Shown in pieces: positions 16,952 to 25,189 of a stretch of DNA of 39,563 bases. The position numbers and the translations under genes were made by a program. The notes under the pieces are model-generated. The model was not told where the DNA came from. It did no database searches and saw nothing but the letters and a program-made list of their open reading frames with translations. Location: positions 1-39,563 of the forward strand of contig NHNK02000024.1 in assembly GCA_002173415.2 (NCBI GenBank), in the 5' to 3' direction. How positions within the stretch are numbered: position 1 is the first letter of the stretch; each line of letters opens with the position of its first letter. This DNA is from Marinomonas agarivorans. GTDB taxonomy: Bacteria > Pseudomonadota > Gammaproteobacteria > Pseudomonadales > Marinomonadaceae.

Positions 16952-18090
16952 TGAAAACAGATATGAATGAGATAGATATTGTCTGGGTTGAGACAGAAGA
17001 AGCGCTGGCTGAGTGGTGTAAACACTTCTCTCAATTGCCTGTCATTGCTGTCGATACAGAATTTATTCGACGGACGACATATTACCCTATTACGGGCTTA
17101 ATCCAGATAAGTGATGGCAATAGCGCAGTATTAATTGATCCTATTGCTATTAATGATTGGAAGCCATTAAAAACGTTAATGATCTCTGAGAGCGTAGTAA
17201 AAGTCTTTCATGCTTGCTCTGAGGACTTGGAAGTTTTTGATCGTTTACTTGGTGTTTTACCAACGCCTTTTTATGATACGCAAGTAGCCGAGTCTTATAT
17301 TAGTGCTCAATGGTCGCTGAGTTACGTCAAACTCATTCAGTCTTATAAAAATATTGAAATTGCCAAAGATGAAACCACTTCTGACTGGCTTAAAAGACCT
17401 TTAACCGAAGCACAAAAGCGCTACGCTGCATTAGATGTCATTTATCTTGTTGATGTTTATCAAGAACAGGTGGCACGCTTGAATGAAAAAAATATGTTGG
17501 AATGGGCTAAAGAAGATAGCCAAGCGTTACAATATCAATACGAACAGAACAATAACCCTGAACTAAACTGGGTTAACATAAAATCAGCTTGGCGTTTATC
17601 CCCTCAAAGTTTAACAGTACTGCGACAGTTATTTATTTGGCGCGATGAAACTGCTCGTAAGGAAAACATACCAAAGGGGCAAGTGGTTAAAGACCGTTCA
17701 TTGTGGGCTATTGCTCGTTTTCTACCTGCAAATCATCAATCTCTTATGAATATTGATGAATTTAATGGTCGTCAACAGCGCTTGTATGGCGACTATATTT
17801 TGAAGGCTATTGCAGAAGTAAAGAATTCTAATAAGGAAATGTACGAGCAGCCTTTACCTGCACCATTACCGTCTGAAGCAGGTGAACTGTCAAAAGCGAT
17901 ACGTGCTTTTGTTGCCACTTACTGTGAAACGCTTTCCATTGCACCAGAAGCGGCTCTTAAGAAAAAGCAGTTGGATCCCATAATTCGCTATTTATTGCAA
18001 GGCCAACAATTGGAATTTACTTCACCAGCGATGACGGGCTGGCGTCGAGAAGCATTAATCAACCCTATTTTAGAGAAATTTACGCAATAA
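16951..18090 (+). CDS. rnd: Ribonuclease D
   Basis: This 3'-5' exoribonuclease trims tRNA precursors and other small RNAs. The 379-residue protein has the DEDDy exonuclease domain, with VDTEF (D35, E37), FHACSEDLEVF, DTQVAESY and YAALDVIYLVDVY. HRDC domain(s) follow, with RLSPQSLTVLRQLFIWRDETAR at about 210-235. Length matches E. coli RNase D. It begins one base before the recR stop ends and leads into ycgL and ycgN, a grouping seen in Pseudomonas-like gammaproteobacteria. Confidence 0.93.
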   Translation: MKTDMNEIDIVWVETEEALAEWCKHFSQLPVIAVDTEFIRRTTYYPITGLIQISDGNSAVLIDPIAINDWKPLKTLMISESVVKVFHACSEDLEVFDRLLGVLPTPFYDTQVAESYISAQWSLSYVKLIQSYKNIEIAKDETTSDWLKRPLTEAQKRYAALDVIYLVDVYQEQVARLNEKNMLEWAKEDSQALQYQYEQNNNPELNWVNIKSAWRLSPQSLTVLRQLFIWRDETARKENIPKGQVVKDRSLWAIARFLPANHQSLMNIDEFNGRQQRLYGDYILKAIAEVKNSNKEMYEQPLPAPLPSEAGELSKAIRAFVATYCETLSIAPEAALKKKQLDPIIRYLLQGQQLEFTSPAMTGWRREALINPILEKFTQ

Positions 18091-18155
18091 CTGCTTCATA
18101 ATTTGTGTCTGTAAAAAATAGAACAAACTGTGAACAAAGGTAATATGGTTAAACT

Positions 18156-18452
18156 ATGAGCTTAGAACAACGATTAGTACAGGTGTTTAAATCAAGTAAA
18201 AAAGATGAAATGTACCTTTATGTCGCAAAAGAAGCTGGTCTTGCCGAGGTACCAGAAGAGCTTATGAGTCGTTTTGGTGAGGGGATATCGGTAATGCTGT
18301 TAATGCTCAACAAAGAAAAACAGCTTGCTAGAACGACAGGAGAAAAAGTATTAACTGCTATCGAAGAACAAGGTTTTTACTTACAGTTGCCCCCAGCAAA
18401 AGACGATTCTATGCTGGATTTATATAAAACCCCAACAGAGGCTATATACTAG
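18156..18452 (+). CDS. ycgL: YcgL domain protein
   Basis: This 98-residue protein is of the YcgL family (DUF709), a small alpha/beta fold of unknown biochemical role. The KKDEMYLYV opening, the [19 protein letters not shown] block and the QGFYLQLPP segment are family hallmarks. It is immediately followed by ycgN with no intervening base, so the two are translationally linked. Some annotations suggest a regulatory connection to RNase D from gene order; the sequence does not prove this. Confidence 0.9.
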   Translation: MSLEQRLVQVFKSSKKDEMYLYVAKEAGLAEVPEELMSRFGEGISVMLLMLNKEKQLARTTGEKVLTAIEEQGFYLQLPPAKDDSMLDLYKTPTEAIY

Positions 18453-18929
18453 GTGATAGCAAAGCGCTACCAGCCATTCTGGCAAACTAAATCATTGACA
18501 GAGATGAATTCAGAAGAATGGGAATCTATCTGTGACGGATGTGGTAAGTGTTGCTTACAAAAGTTAGAAGATGAAGAGACAGAAACGGTTTACTACACCA
18601 ACCTTGCCTGTCGTCAGCTGGATATATCAGCGTGCCAATGTAAAGTATATACAGAACGATTGGAAAAAGTAGCTTCTTGCATCAACTTAACCGCAGCAGA
18701 CCTGAGCGTTTTTCATTGGTTGCCTGATACATGCAGCTATCGGCTTTTACATGAAACAGGCTCTTTACCAGATTGGCATCCACTGATTGTGGGTAATCGC
18801 CAAAAAATGCTACAGCAAGGGCTAACAGTAAGCCAATATGCCATTAATGAAGATCGTGTAGCAGAAGAAGACTGGGAAACACATATTATTCGCTGGGTAC
18901 ATGGTATGCCTGAACCTATCGAATTGTAG
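18453..18929 (+). CDS. ycgN: YcgN family cysteine-cluster protein
   Basis: This 158-residue protein is of the YcgN/UPF0260 family. The characteristic cysteines are CDGCGKCC near residues 28-35, then CRQLD and CQC in the next 40 residues. They probably bind a metal or an iron-sulfur cluster (YkgJ-like CxxCxxCC pattern). The start is GTG directly abutting the ycgL stop. The family's reaction is unknown. Confidence 0.9.
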   Translation: MIAKRYQPFWQTKSLTEMNSEEWESICDGCGKCCLQKLEDEETETVYYTNLACRQLDISACQCKVYTERLEKVASCINLTAADLSVFHWLPDTCSYRLLHETGSLPDWHPLIVGNRQKMLQQGLTVSQYAINEDRVAEEDWETHIIRWVHGMPEPIEL

Positions 18930-19055
18930 GAAGGCATATTTGTAGAAAGGTATAGCTAAGTTCATTGCCTAAGTGTATGAACTACTCTTCTTTATTTGTT
19001 CTTTCCTTAATGAGTCATAGGCTCCTAAAGATTATCAATAAACACGGAAGAAGTT

Positions 19056-20891
19056 ATGTTATTTCGCTTGATTACCATTATTTTTCTGCTGAGTGTTACA
19101 TCTCTTTATGGGAGCACACAATTCAGAGTCATTGTTGACTCTTCGGCTAGTATGCGACTCAATGACCCTGAGCGTCTAACTGAAGAATCATTAAGGCTTA
19201 TTGCTGACCTTGCTCCAGAGAATGAAACTAGCCTAGGAGTTTGGCTATTTGGAGAGCAGCCAAGAGTATTATTGCCTGAAACTATTATTAATTCCTCCAT
19301 CAAAGCCCAGTTAAAAAAAGACATGCAGGGCTATATTACCACGGATATGAAGACTGACCTTGAATCAGCGATAAGGTTTATCTTAGAAACACCATCGGCG
19401 CAAGGTATTGATCCGGATGCAGAGCAACATTGGATTTTAGTGACAGACGGTGTCATTGATGTTGGTCTTAGTGATTCCAATAATCAGGCGTCTAAATCTC
19501 GACTCTTATCAGAAGTAAAAGATACGTTACTGGAGAGAGGCATTCACTTGCATACAGTGTCTGTTTCAGGCCAATCAGATCAAGACTTACTGAAAGAACT
19601 TGCATTAAAAACAAGTGCCAGTTTTACGGCGGTAACCTTGCCTGATGACCTTCTAATGACCTTTAATCGAATTTTTACCATAGCCAATACACCTGATGAA
19701 GTAGCCTTTCAAGGTAATACCTTTATTGTCGACAAAAGTATTAAAGAATTCACGCTCTTAGTCTTTCACGATGATGGGGTGAACCCTCAAATCATCAAGC
19801 CACCAGAAGGTAGATTACTTGAGTTACGTAATACCGATAAGGTAAGAGTTGCGCGTAGCGATCACTATACATTAATAACGGTGAAGGACCCGGTAGTCGG
19901 TAAATGGCAAGTAGAGAACGTTGATATTGCTCGATCCAATATTCGAGTTGTTACCAATTTAAGAGCAGAAGGTTCTACCATCGCTCCTGTGCGCTTTGCC
20001 AATGAGCCTTTAACGTCGGATATTTCTCTCTATGAAGGTGGGAGAAAACTTACTGACCCAGTTATTTTAAAAGTTGTTACAGCAAAGCAAGCATTAATGA
20101 CACTTTCCGGCGATAAGAAAATGTTAACCAATGAGAGTGAGCCACAACATACGGATGGCAGCTTTAAAAATGCGATTAATATATCTCAAGAGGGAGATTA
20201 CGAGTTATATAGTTTTTTGGATGGACAAAGTTTTACTCGCAAACTCAGTCAATTTTTCAGTGTTATCGCTCCAGTGGAGTTAACGGTAGAAGATAAAGAA
20301 TACGACTTTACTGCCTTTACAATTAAACCAACCCATCTAAGGCTAAACGTACTATTGAGTCGTGTTATGTTAGAAATTGAATATGAGACAGGAGAAAAAA
20401 CGCTTGAGGAAGTGCCCTTGTTAGGTATTGGTTTCTGGCAAGAAGTTATGCTACCTCAAGAGCGGCGCTTTTCTGTTAGAGCGCAATTACTGGGTGAAAC
20501 TCAGGCAGGGGTGAAGTTCGAATACTGGACTCCCACAATAGAGTATGTAAAAGCAGAAAATCCTATTGATGGAAATCAAGTAACACCAGAGCAGACAAGA
20601 CCAGAACAAACAACGCCAGTAGTAGGTATTGAAGATGTCGCCCAAGGGTTACCCTTGGGATTTAATAGTGATGCCTTACCTGAAACAATGGCGAGTGAAG
20701 CAGATATCAGTGAACCTGTTGACCTTGATATCGCATCTACAGAGCCAGAAATTAATGAAGATGAACTTGAAATTTCTTTGTTTGAAATTTTATCTTATGT
20801 TGCCGCCAATCTTGCTGCATTGGGTGTATTAGGGGGGCTTTTCTGGCTATATCGCCGACGCAAGAAACGTTTACAGCAAACGGCCATGTAA
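19056..20891 (+). CDS. von Willebrand factor A domain membrane protein
   Basis: This 611-residue protein, probably TIGR03503-like, has an N-terminal signal peptide (to about Ser20). A vWA domain follows with an intact MIDAS DxSxS (DSSAS, 28-32) and the ILVTDG-like strand (WILVTDGVIDVG). The middle holds beta-rich, Ig-like segments. An acidic, Pro/Glu-rich linker (about 500-575) precedes one transmembrane helix near the C terminus and a basic cytoplasmic tail (RRRKKRL). The layout predicts a periplasmic domain anchored in the inner membrane. It is downstream of ycgN with a 126-bp gap and GGAAGAAG before the ATG. The function is not known; similar proteins are scattered in marine gammaproteobacteria. 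Confidence 0.82.
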   Translation: MLFRLITIIFLLSVTSLYGSTQFRVIVDSSASMRLNDPERLTEESLRLIADLAPENETSLGVWLFGEQPRVLLPETIINSSIKAQLKKDMQGYITTDMKTDLESAIRFILETPSAQGIDPDAEQHWILVTDGVIDVGLSDSNNQASKSRLLSEVKDTLLERGIHLHTVSVSGQSDQDLLKELALKTSASFTAVTLPDDLLMTFNRIFTIANTPDEVAFQGNTFIVDKSIKEFTLLVFHDDGVNPQIIKPPEGRLLELRNTDKVRVARSDHYTLITVKDPVVGKWQVENVDIARSNIRVVTNLRAEGSTIAPVRFANEPLTSDISLYEGGRKLTDPVILKVVTAKQALMTLSGDKKMLTNESEPQHTDGSFKNAINISQEGDYELYSFLDGQSFTRKLSQFFSVIAPVELTVEDKEYDFTAFTIKPTHLRLNVLLSRVMLEIEYETGEKTLEEVPLLGIGFWQEVMLPQERRFSVRAQLLGETQAGVKFEYWTPTIEYVKAENPIDGNQVTPEQTRPEQTTPVVGIEDVAQGLPLGFNSDALPETMASEADISEPVDLDIASTEPEINEDELEISLFEILSYVAANLAALGVLGGLFWLYRRRKKRLQQTAM

Positions 20892-20909
20892 AAACGCCTT
20901 CATTTGATC

Positions 20910-20947
20910 ATGTTTGAGTTTAGATACTATGTTTGAGTTTAGATACT
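20910..20947 (+). repeat. 19-bp perfect tandem duplication before the yafJ start
   Basis: ATGTTTGAGTTTAGATACT occurs twice without a gap (20910-20928, 20929-20947) and ends exactly at the ATG of the amidotransferase gene (20948). Each copy carries its own ATG, which opens an 8-codon frame (MFEFRYYV then TGA). The second frame's stop lies inside the start of the real gene. Confidence 0.85.
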
Positions 20948-21730
20948 ATGTGTGAATTAATGGGCATGAGTGCCAACGTGCCAACAGATATTTGTTTTAG
21001 TTTTGCTGGTCTCAGAATAAGAGGCGGTGCAACAGGCCCCCATAAAGACGGCTGGGGTATGGCAATGTATCGAGAAAACTCAGTATGGAGTTTACACGAT
21101 CCAAGACCCAGTTCAGAATCCGATTTAGCGGTGTTAATGAGTACTGCATCATTAAAATGTGATATTGCAATTACACACATTCGTCAGGCGAATGTGGGCG
21201 AAGTCTCTTTAGCAAATACACACCCTTTCCATCGACAATTATGGGGCAAAACTTGGAGTTATGCCCATAATGGCCAATTAAGTAACTCAGAGAATTTAAC
21301 TGTACAGCAAAGTGTTATGGGAACGACAGATTCAGAAAGAGCATTTTGTTGGTTACTTGAACAACTAAAAGATACATTTGGTGAAAAAGAGCCAAATGTT
21401 AATACGCTAAGCCAAAAGCTACACTCACTGGCAAATGAGCTAAGAGAAAAGGGTGTCTTTAATATGCTTTTATCAGATGGTCAAACGCTATTTTGTTATT
21501 GCTCAACGCATCTACACTGGTTAACACGCCGAGCGCCTTTTAATGTGGCTAAATTGAAAGATACTCCTCTTGATATCGATTTTGAAAAAGTAACATCGGA
21601 AACAGATGTTGTTACTATTATTGCTACACAACCTCTTACGGATAATGAAAAATGGCAACAAATGGAAGCTGGTGAATTGGTTGTTTTTCAAGCAGGAGAA
21701 GTAATAGAAAGCATCACTTGTACAGAATGA
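20948..21730 (+). CDS. yafJ: Class II glutamine amidotransferase (YafJ type)
   Basis: This 260-residue N-terminal-nucleophile amidotransferase hydrolyses glutamine to donate ammonia; the acceptor for YafJ-type stand-alone proteins is unknown. The frame could open at TTG 20933, but the class requires Cys directly after the initiator Met. ATG 20948 gives MCELMGM, so Cys2 becomes the nucleophile. Other motifs are GWGMAMY, THIRQA, NTHPFHRQLWG, and YAHNGQL, all in YafJ-like order. The ribosome-binding site is weak (GAG about 10 bases upstream), inside the duplicated 19-bp segment. It is convergent with the sugar-permease gene at 21843. Confidence 0.9.
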   Translation: MCELMGMSANVPTDICFSFAGLRIRGGATGPHKDGWGMAMYRENSVWSLHDPRPSSESDLAVLMSTASLKCDIAITHIRQANVGEVSLANTHPFHRQLWGKTWSYAHNGQLSNSENLTVQQSVMGTTDSERAFCWLLEQLKDTFGEKEPNVNTLSQKLHSLANELREKGVFNMLLSDGQTLFCYCSTHLHWLTRRAPFNVAKLKDTPLDIDFEKVTSETDVVTIIATQPLTDNEKWQQMEAGELVVFQAGEVIESITCTE

Positions 21731-21750
21731 TTTGCGAGTTGCTCAACCTA

Positions 21751-21826
21751 TTAACCAAATAATAGTTAACCGAATAATAGTGCGTTTGTATTTTAAGAAA
21801 GACCATTTAAACAGCACTATTACTCG
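21751..21826. repeat. Tandem 15-bp repeat and large inverted repeat between convergent genes
   Basis: TTAACC(A/G)AATAATAG is repeated head-to-tail (21751-21765, 21766-21780). The second copy's end forms a 13-bp inverted repeat (CGAATAATAGTGC 21771-21783 / GCACTATTACTCG 21814-21826, 12 of 13 paired) with a 30-nt loop. It lies between converging transcripts and could end or stall both. The T run is poor, so function as an intrinsic terminator is uncertain. Confidence 0.5.
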
Positions 21827-21842
21827 GTATTGTGATTAGTAT

Positions 21843-22751
21843 TTACTTAACCGCCCCAGCTGTCATGCCAGATACAACTTGTTTTGACAATACAATAAAG
21901 ACACAAAGTAACGGTAAGGATGCTAATACCGCCGCAGGGAAAAGTTGTGTCGGATCAACAGAATAAGTACCTAAAAACCTCAGTACCGCAGGCATGATAG
22001 TGAGTTTACTTTCTGTTGTTAAGAATAATAATGGGTTGATTACATCATTCCAGCAGGAAAGTGTAACAAAAATCGCCAAGGTTCCAGTAATAGGCTTTAG
22101 CATTGGGAAAATAATATACCAATAAGTTTTTATAAAGCTAGCGCCATCAAGTTGAGCTGCTTCTTCAAGTTCCCTCGGAATGGATTTCATAAAGCTAGTG
22201 TAGAAAAAAACACCCAAAGGTAGGTTGCCAACCGTGTACACCAAAATCAAACCAATATAACTATCTAACAACCCCAAATCTCGAATAAAAAGGTATAAAG
22301 GTGTCAGTGCGGCAAAAGGTGGAATAACCATGCCTAGCATGAAAAAAATGTAAATCAGGTTAGTCCATTTATTTTTAATTCTCGCAAGAGGATAGGCAGC
22401 AAGAGATGAAATAAGTGCCACTAAAACGATAGAAGAAACCGTTATTCCTACGGTATTAATGATCGCCCCTAAATAGTCCATATCTTGAACCACTTTTACG
22501 TAATTCGAAAAGTGCAATTCACTTGGTAGATTCAAAGGGTCCAACATAATCTCTTTTCTACTACGGAATGACATCATCACCATGTAAAAAACAGGCGCTA
22601 AAATAATCAGAACAATGGCTGACATAACCGTAATAAGTGAAAAGGTTTTAATACTACGCTTGGTAAACATCTTACTAATTCCAGTTGTACCTTTTTTATC
22701 GGATAAGGTATTTGCCTTTGTTTGTACCAGAGTTTTTTTCATACTCATCAT
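21843..22751 (-). CDS. CUT1 sugar ABC transporter permease (MalG type)
   Basis: This inner-membrane permease of 302 residues belongs to the MalG/UgpE-like family. After a roughly 35-residue polar N terminus it has six predicted membrane spans. The EAA loop that docks the ATPase is present as ELEEAAQLDGASFIKTYWYIIFPMLKP. The frame can start at TTG 22754, but ATG 22751 has GAGGA nine bases upstream and overlaps the preceding permease stop by one base (TGATG). It is the last gene of the minus-strand galactan oligosaccharide operon. No ATPase gene is nearby, so a shared MsmK/UgpC-like ATPase encoded elsewhere is presumably used. Confidence 0.92.
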   Translation of the reverse strand: MMSMKKTLVQTKANTLSDKKGTTGISKMFTKRSIKTFSLITVMSAIVLIILAPVFYMVMMSFRSRKEIMLDPLNLPSELHFSNYVKVVQDMDYLGAIINTVGITVSSIVLVALISSLAAYPLARIKNKWTNLIYIFFMLGMVIPPFAALTPLYLFIRDLGLLDSYIGLILVYTVGNLPLGVFFYTSFMKSIPRELEEAAQLDGASFIKTYWYIIFPMLKPITGTLAIFVTLSCWNDVINPLLFLTTESKLTIMPAVLRFLGTYSVDPTQLFPAAVLASLPLLCVFIVLSKQVVSGMTAGAVK

Positions 22752-23617
22752 CAAATTTTGTCCTCTCTGGCTCTTAAATAACTGTTTTGTACAATTGTGA
22801 TTAAAGCAACCAACAGAATCATAACGACAGACAATGCAGCAGCCATACCATATTTAAAGTCTTGGAAAATTAACGTAAATATTTTTAAACCAAGAGTCAT
22901 GGTTGCATAGTCTGGACCGCCGGATGTCATAATAAATGGGAACTCAAAAGATTTAAGTGTGCCTATGGTTGCCAGAGTAATATTGACAGTAATAGCAGGG
23001 GCCAGTAAGGGAATATCAATGTAAAAGAACGCTTTAATTGGTGAGACACCATCAAGTTGAGCGGCCTCTTTAATTTCTGAGGAGATACCAGCGTAACCTG
23101 CTAAGAAAATGGCAGTAGAGTAGCCGACAAACATCCATACATGAACGGCAGCGACAGAAATTAATGCGATATTGGAATCTCCCAGCCAGACTTGCTGCAA
23201 GCTACTTAACCCTATTGCTGCTAGTACTTCATTTAAGCCTCCTCCAATTGGAGAATAAAGATATTGCCAGATATAACCTGCTATAACTAAAGAGAGCATA
23301 GAGGGCACTAAGAGTGCTGTCCGAAATAAGTTTCTAACTTGCGGCAGACTATTGAGTAGCGCTGCAAATACAAGACCAATACCGTTTTGAAAGACGACCA
23401 CTAAGATGGCATAGAAAACGGTATTTTTTAATACTTGAATATAGCGTTGATCTGAAAATATCTCTTCGTAATTTTCTGTGCCAACCCATTTCCCTTCACC
23501 AACGCCAGCATATTCTGTCATTGAAAGTGAAATACCGCTGATCAATGGGTAAATAGTAAATGCTAAATACAGTAAAACAGCCGGAATAAGAAAGTATAAC
23601 CTCTTATCTAATTTCAA
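22751..23617 (-). CDS. CUT1 sugar ABC transporter permease (MalF type)
   Basis: This inner-membrane permease of 288 residues and six spans is the MalF/UgpA-type partner. The EAA motif is visible as EIKEAAQLDGVSPIKAFFYIDIPLLAP, and FPFIMTSGGP near the end is typical of CUT1 permeases. The start is TTG, supported by GAGG eight bases upstream on the minus strand. A strong hairpin separates it from the upstream binding-protein gene. Together with the MalG-type partner it should form the translocation pore for the imported oligosaccharide. Confidence 0.92.
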   Translation of the reverse strand: MKLDKRLYFLIPAVLLYLAFTIYPLISGISLSMTEYAGVGEGKWVGTENYEEIFSDQRYIQVLKNTVFYAILVVVFQNGIGLVFAALLNSLPQVRNLFRTALLVPSMLSLVIAGYIWQYLYSPIGGGLNEVLAAIGLSSLQQVWLGDSNIALISVAAVHVWMFVGYSTAIFLAGYAGISSEIKEAAQLDGVSPIKAFFYIDIPLLAPAITVNITLATIGTLKSFEFPFIMTSGGPDYATMTLGLKIFTLIFQDFKYGMAAALSVVMILLVALITIVQNSYLRAREDKI

Positions 23618-23634
23618 AATGCTTACCTCAAAGG

Positions 23635-23669
23635 GGCTACTAGATAAGTAAAAACGCTATCTAGTAGCC
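23635..23669 (-). promoter_or_regulatory. Intercistronic hairpin between binding-protein and permease genes
   Basis: A 12-bp perfect inverted repeat (GGCTACTAGATA / TATCTAGTAGCC, 11-nt loop) lies between the stop of the binding-protein gene (23683) and the ribosome-binding site of the MalF-type gene. No T run follows, so it is better explained as an mRNA-stabilising or decay-stop hairpin that keeps binding protein in excess over permease. Confidence 0.6.
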
Positions 23670-23682
23670 GTATCAGTTACTT

Positions 23683-24951
23683 TTATTGTTTTGCTAACAC
23701 TTTCTCGATTACTTTATCCCAGCTAGCTAGAATTTTATTATAGTCTTGTTTGGAATCGAGCATGAAAGCGGTAATGCTGATTAACATATGGTCTACTAAG
23801 TCATTAGGAATAGAGCCAATTGGAAAGGTAACAAAATGCAACTTATTACGGGCATCAACATAGTTCTCAGCTAGAGGGAGCTGTGAAAGGCTAGATGTAC
23901 CATCTTGCAATGTAGAGAGTGAAATATCGGATTCAAGATAGATTTTTAAATTTTCATCTTGAGACCAAAAATCAATCCACTTTTTCGCTGCGTCAACGTT
24001 TTTGGCATCTTTAGGGATCGACCAGCCTGGGCCAATATAATCCATAGCGACACCGTTTTTACCATTGATTGAAGGGTAAGGGTGGAACGAGAAGTTTTCT
24101 GGCAGCTCATCCTTTAGGAAAGGCGTTACATTCCACATGCCTTGAGGAAGCATTGCAACACGACCAGATTGGAACGTAGTTAAAGCAACTGACCAAGGGT
24201 CTGTGCCTGCGCTTATTTTAGGATTAAAGCATTTTGCATCGATCATCTGACGGAAAGCTTCAAAAGCATTTTTCATCGATTGATCATCGCTAAATTTAAT
24301 CTTACCTGTTGCCAGTTTTTCAATTCGACCTGGGTCAGGCACGTCACCATCCGTTAAGCCAAGGGCAAGAAAGAATACATAAGGGGTCCAGCCACCGTTG
24401 TTAGCAGCTAACAAGGTCGGAGTGATGTTGTGATCATTTAATTTTTTGCAGGCAGCGGTAAATTCGCTAATAGTTTCTGGGTATTGAGTAATGCCTGCTT
24501 TGGCAAATAAGTCATCATTGACAAAAACCCCCATACCCGACACCTGTAGCATAGAGTAATAAACATCTTTTCCAAGACCCAAATAGGGGTGTAGATCAGG
24601 CTTGATTCTTTGTACAAAATCTTGATCACCAATTTCCATTAATTGGCCATTACCAGCCCAATGGGAAATGAACTCACGGTCTACCATCAGTACATCTGGT
24701 GGTGTTCCTGCTTGAAAGCGAGCAGGGATGACAGTAACCATGTCGTTACGGGCCATGTAATTCAGTTTGACTTTAATGTCTGGGTATTGAGACTCGAATT
24801 TTTTGATGATTGTGGGAAAGTTGGATACTTCTGCTCCTGCACCTTTCCAGCTAGCAACTTCCAGTTCAACTTTAGCGGCAGAAGCCATCATTGATGTAGT
24901 CAGCAGAGATAGTGCTGTACCAGTGTAGAGAGCTAATTCACGAATTTTCAT
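23683..24951 (-). CDS. Extracellular sugar-binding protein of the ABC transporter
   Basis: This 422-residue periplasmic binding protein of the CUT1 (SBP_bac_1/8) type has a cleavable signal peptide ending ASA-AK near residue 26. The mature part reads like family members that bind oligosaccharides: ELEVASWKG at the start, FESQYPDIKVKLNY, FQAGTPPDVLMVD, VALTTFQSGRVAMLPQGMWN and MDYIGPGWSIPKDAKN. AAGGA lies eight to nine bases before the ATG on the minus strand. It has its own candidate promoter and palindromic operator upstream, so it may be expressed both from the operon and separately. The ligand is inferred from the neighbouring GH117 and GH2 genes to be an agar-type oligosaccharide. Confidence 0.92.
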   Translation of the reverse strand: MKIRELALYTGTALSLLTTSMMASAAKVELEVASWKGAGAEVSNFPTIIKKFESQYPDIKVKLNYMARNDMVTVIPARFQAGTPPDVLMVDREFISHWAGNGQLMEIGDQDFVQRIKPDLHPYLGLGKDVYYSMLQVSGMGVFVNDDLFAKAGITQYPETISEFTAACKKLNDHNITPTLLAANNGGWTPYVFFLALGLTDGDVPDPGRIEKLATGKIKFSDDQSMKNAFEAFRQMIDAKCFNPKISAGTDPWSVALTTFQSGRVAMLPQGMWNVTPFLKDELPENFSFHPYPSINGKNGVAMDYIGPGWSIPKDAKNVDAAKKWIDFWSQDENLKIYLESDISLSTLQDGTSSLSQLPLAENYVDARNKLHFVTFPIGSIPNDLVDHMLISITAFMLDSKQDYNKILASWDKVIEKVLAKQ

Positions 24952-25003
24952 TTATCCCATCCTTCTTTTTTTTTATTTGTGGGTTATGCTGATAAAAATT
25001 AAA

Positions 25004-25037
25004 TTGGTAAACCAAATGTTTAGTAAGATATATATTA
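25004..25037 (-). promoter_or_regulatory. Candidate promoter and operator of the binding-protein gene
   Basis: The palindrome TTGGTAAACCAA (25004-25015) lies just downstream of a TAATAT-like -10 box (25032-25037 on the minus strand), roughly at +10 to +21 of the transcript. A further inverted repeat TTGCTT-N9-AAGCAA (25046-25066) lies upstream. The palindrome has the same core as the two sites near 28855 and 29097. Confidence 0.55.
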
Positions 25038-25130
25038 GATGTGAATTGCTTGTTTGGTTAAAGCAAGAACAATAAATACAACCTTACTACTTTTATCTGT
25101 TATTTTTATAACTAGACCTGCCCATACTTG

Positions 25131-25167
25131 TCAACCAATATTGTCTTTTTAAATGGTTATTGGTTGA
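25131..25167 (-). promoter_or_regulatory. Hairpin downstream of the GH2 gene
   Basis: TCAACCAATA (25131-25140) and TATTGGTTGA (25158-25167) form a 10-bp perfect inverted repeat 23 bases after the GH2 stop. There is no clear T run on the minus strand. It may reduce read-through from the glycosidase genes into the transporter genes or protect the upstream mRNA. The rest of the 238-bp spacer holds the candidate promoter listed separately. Confidence 0.5.
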
Positions 25168-25189
25168 TAAATTTGCCGCTTATTACAGA

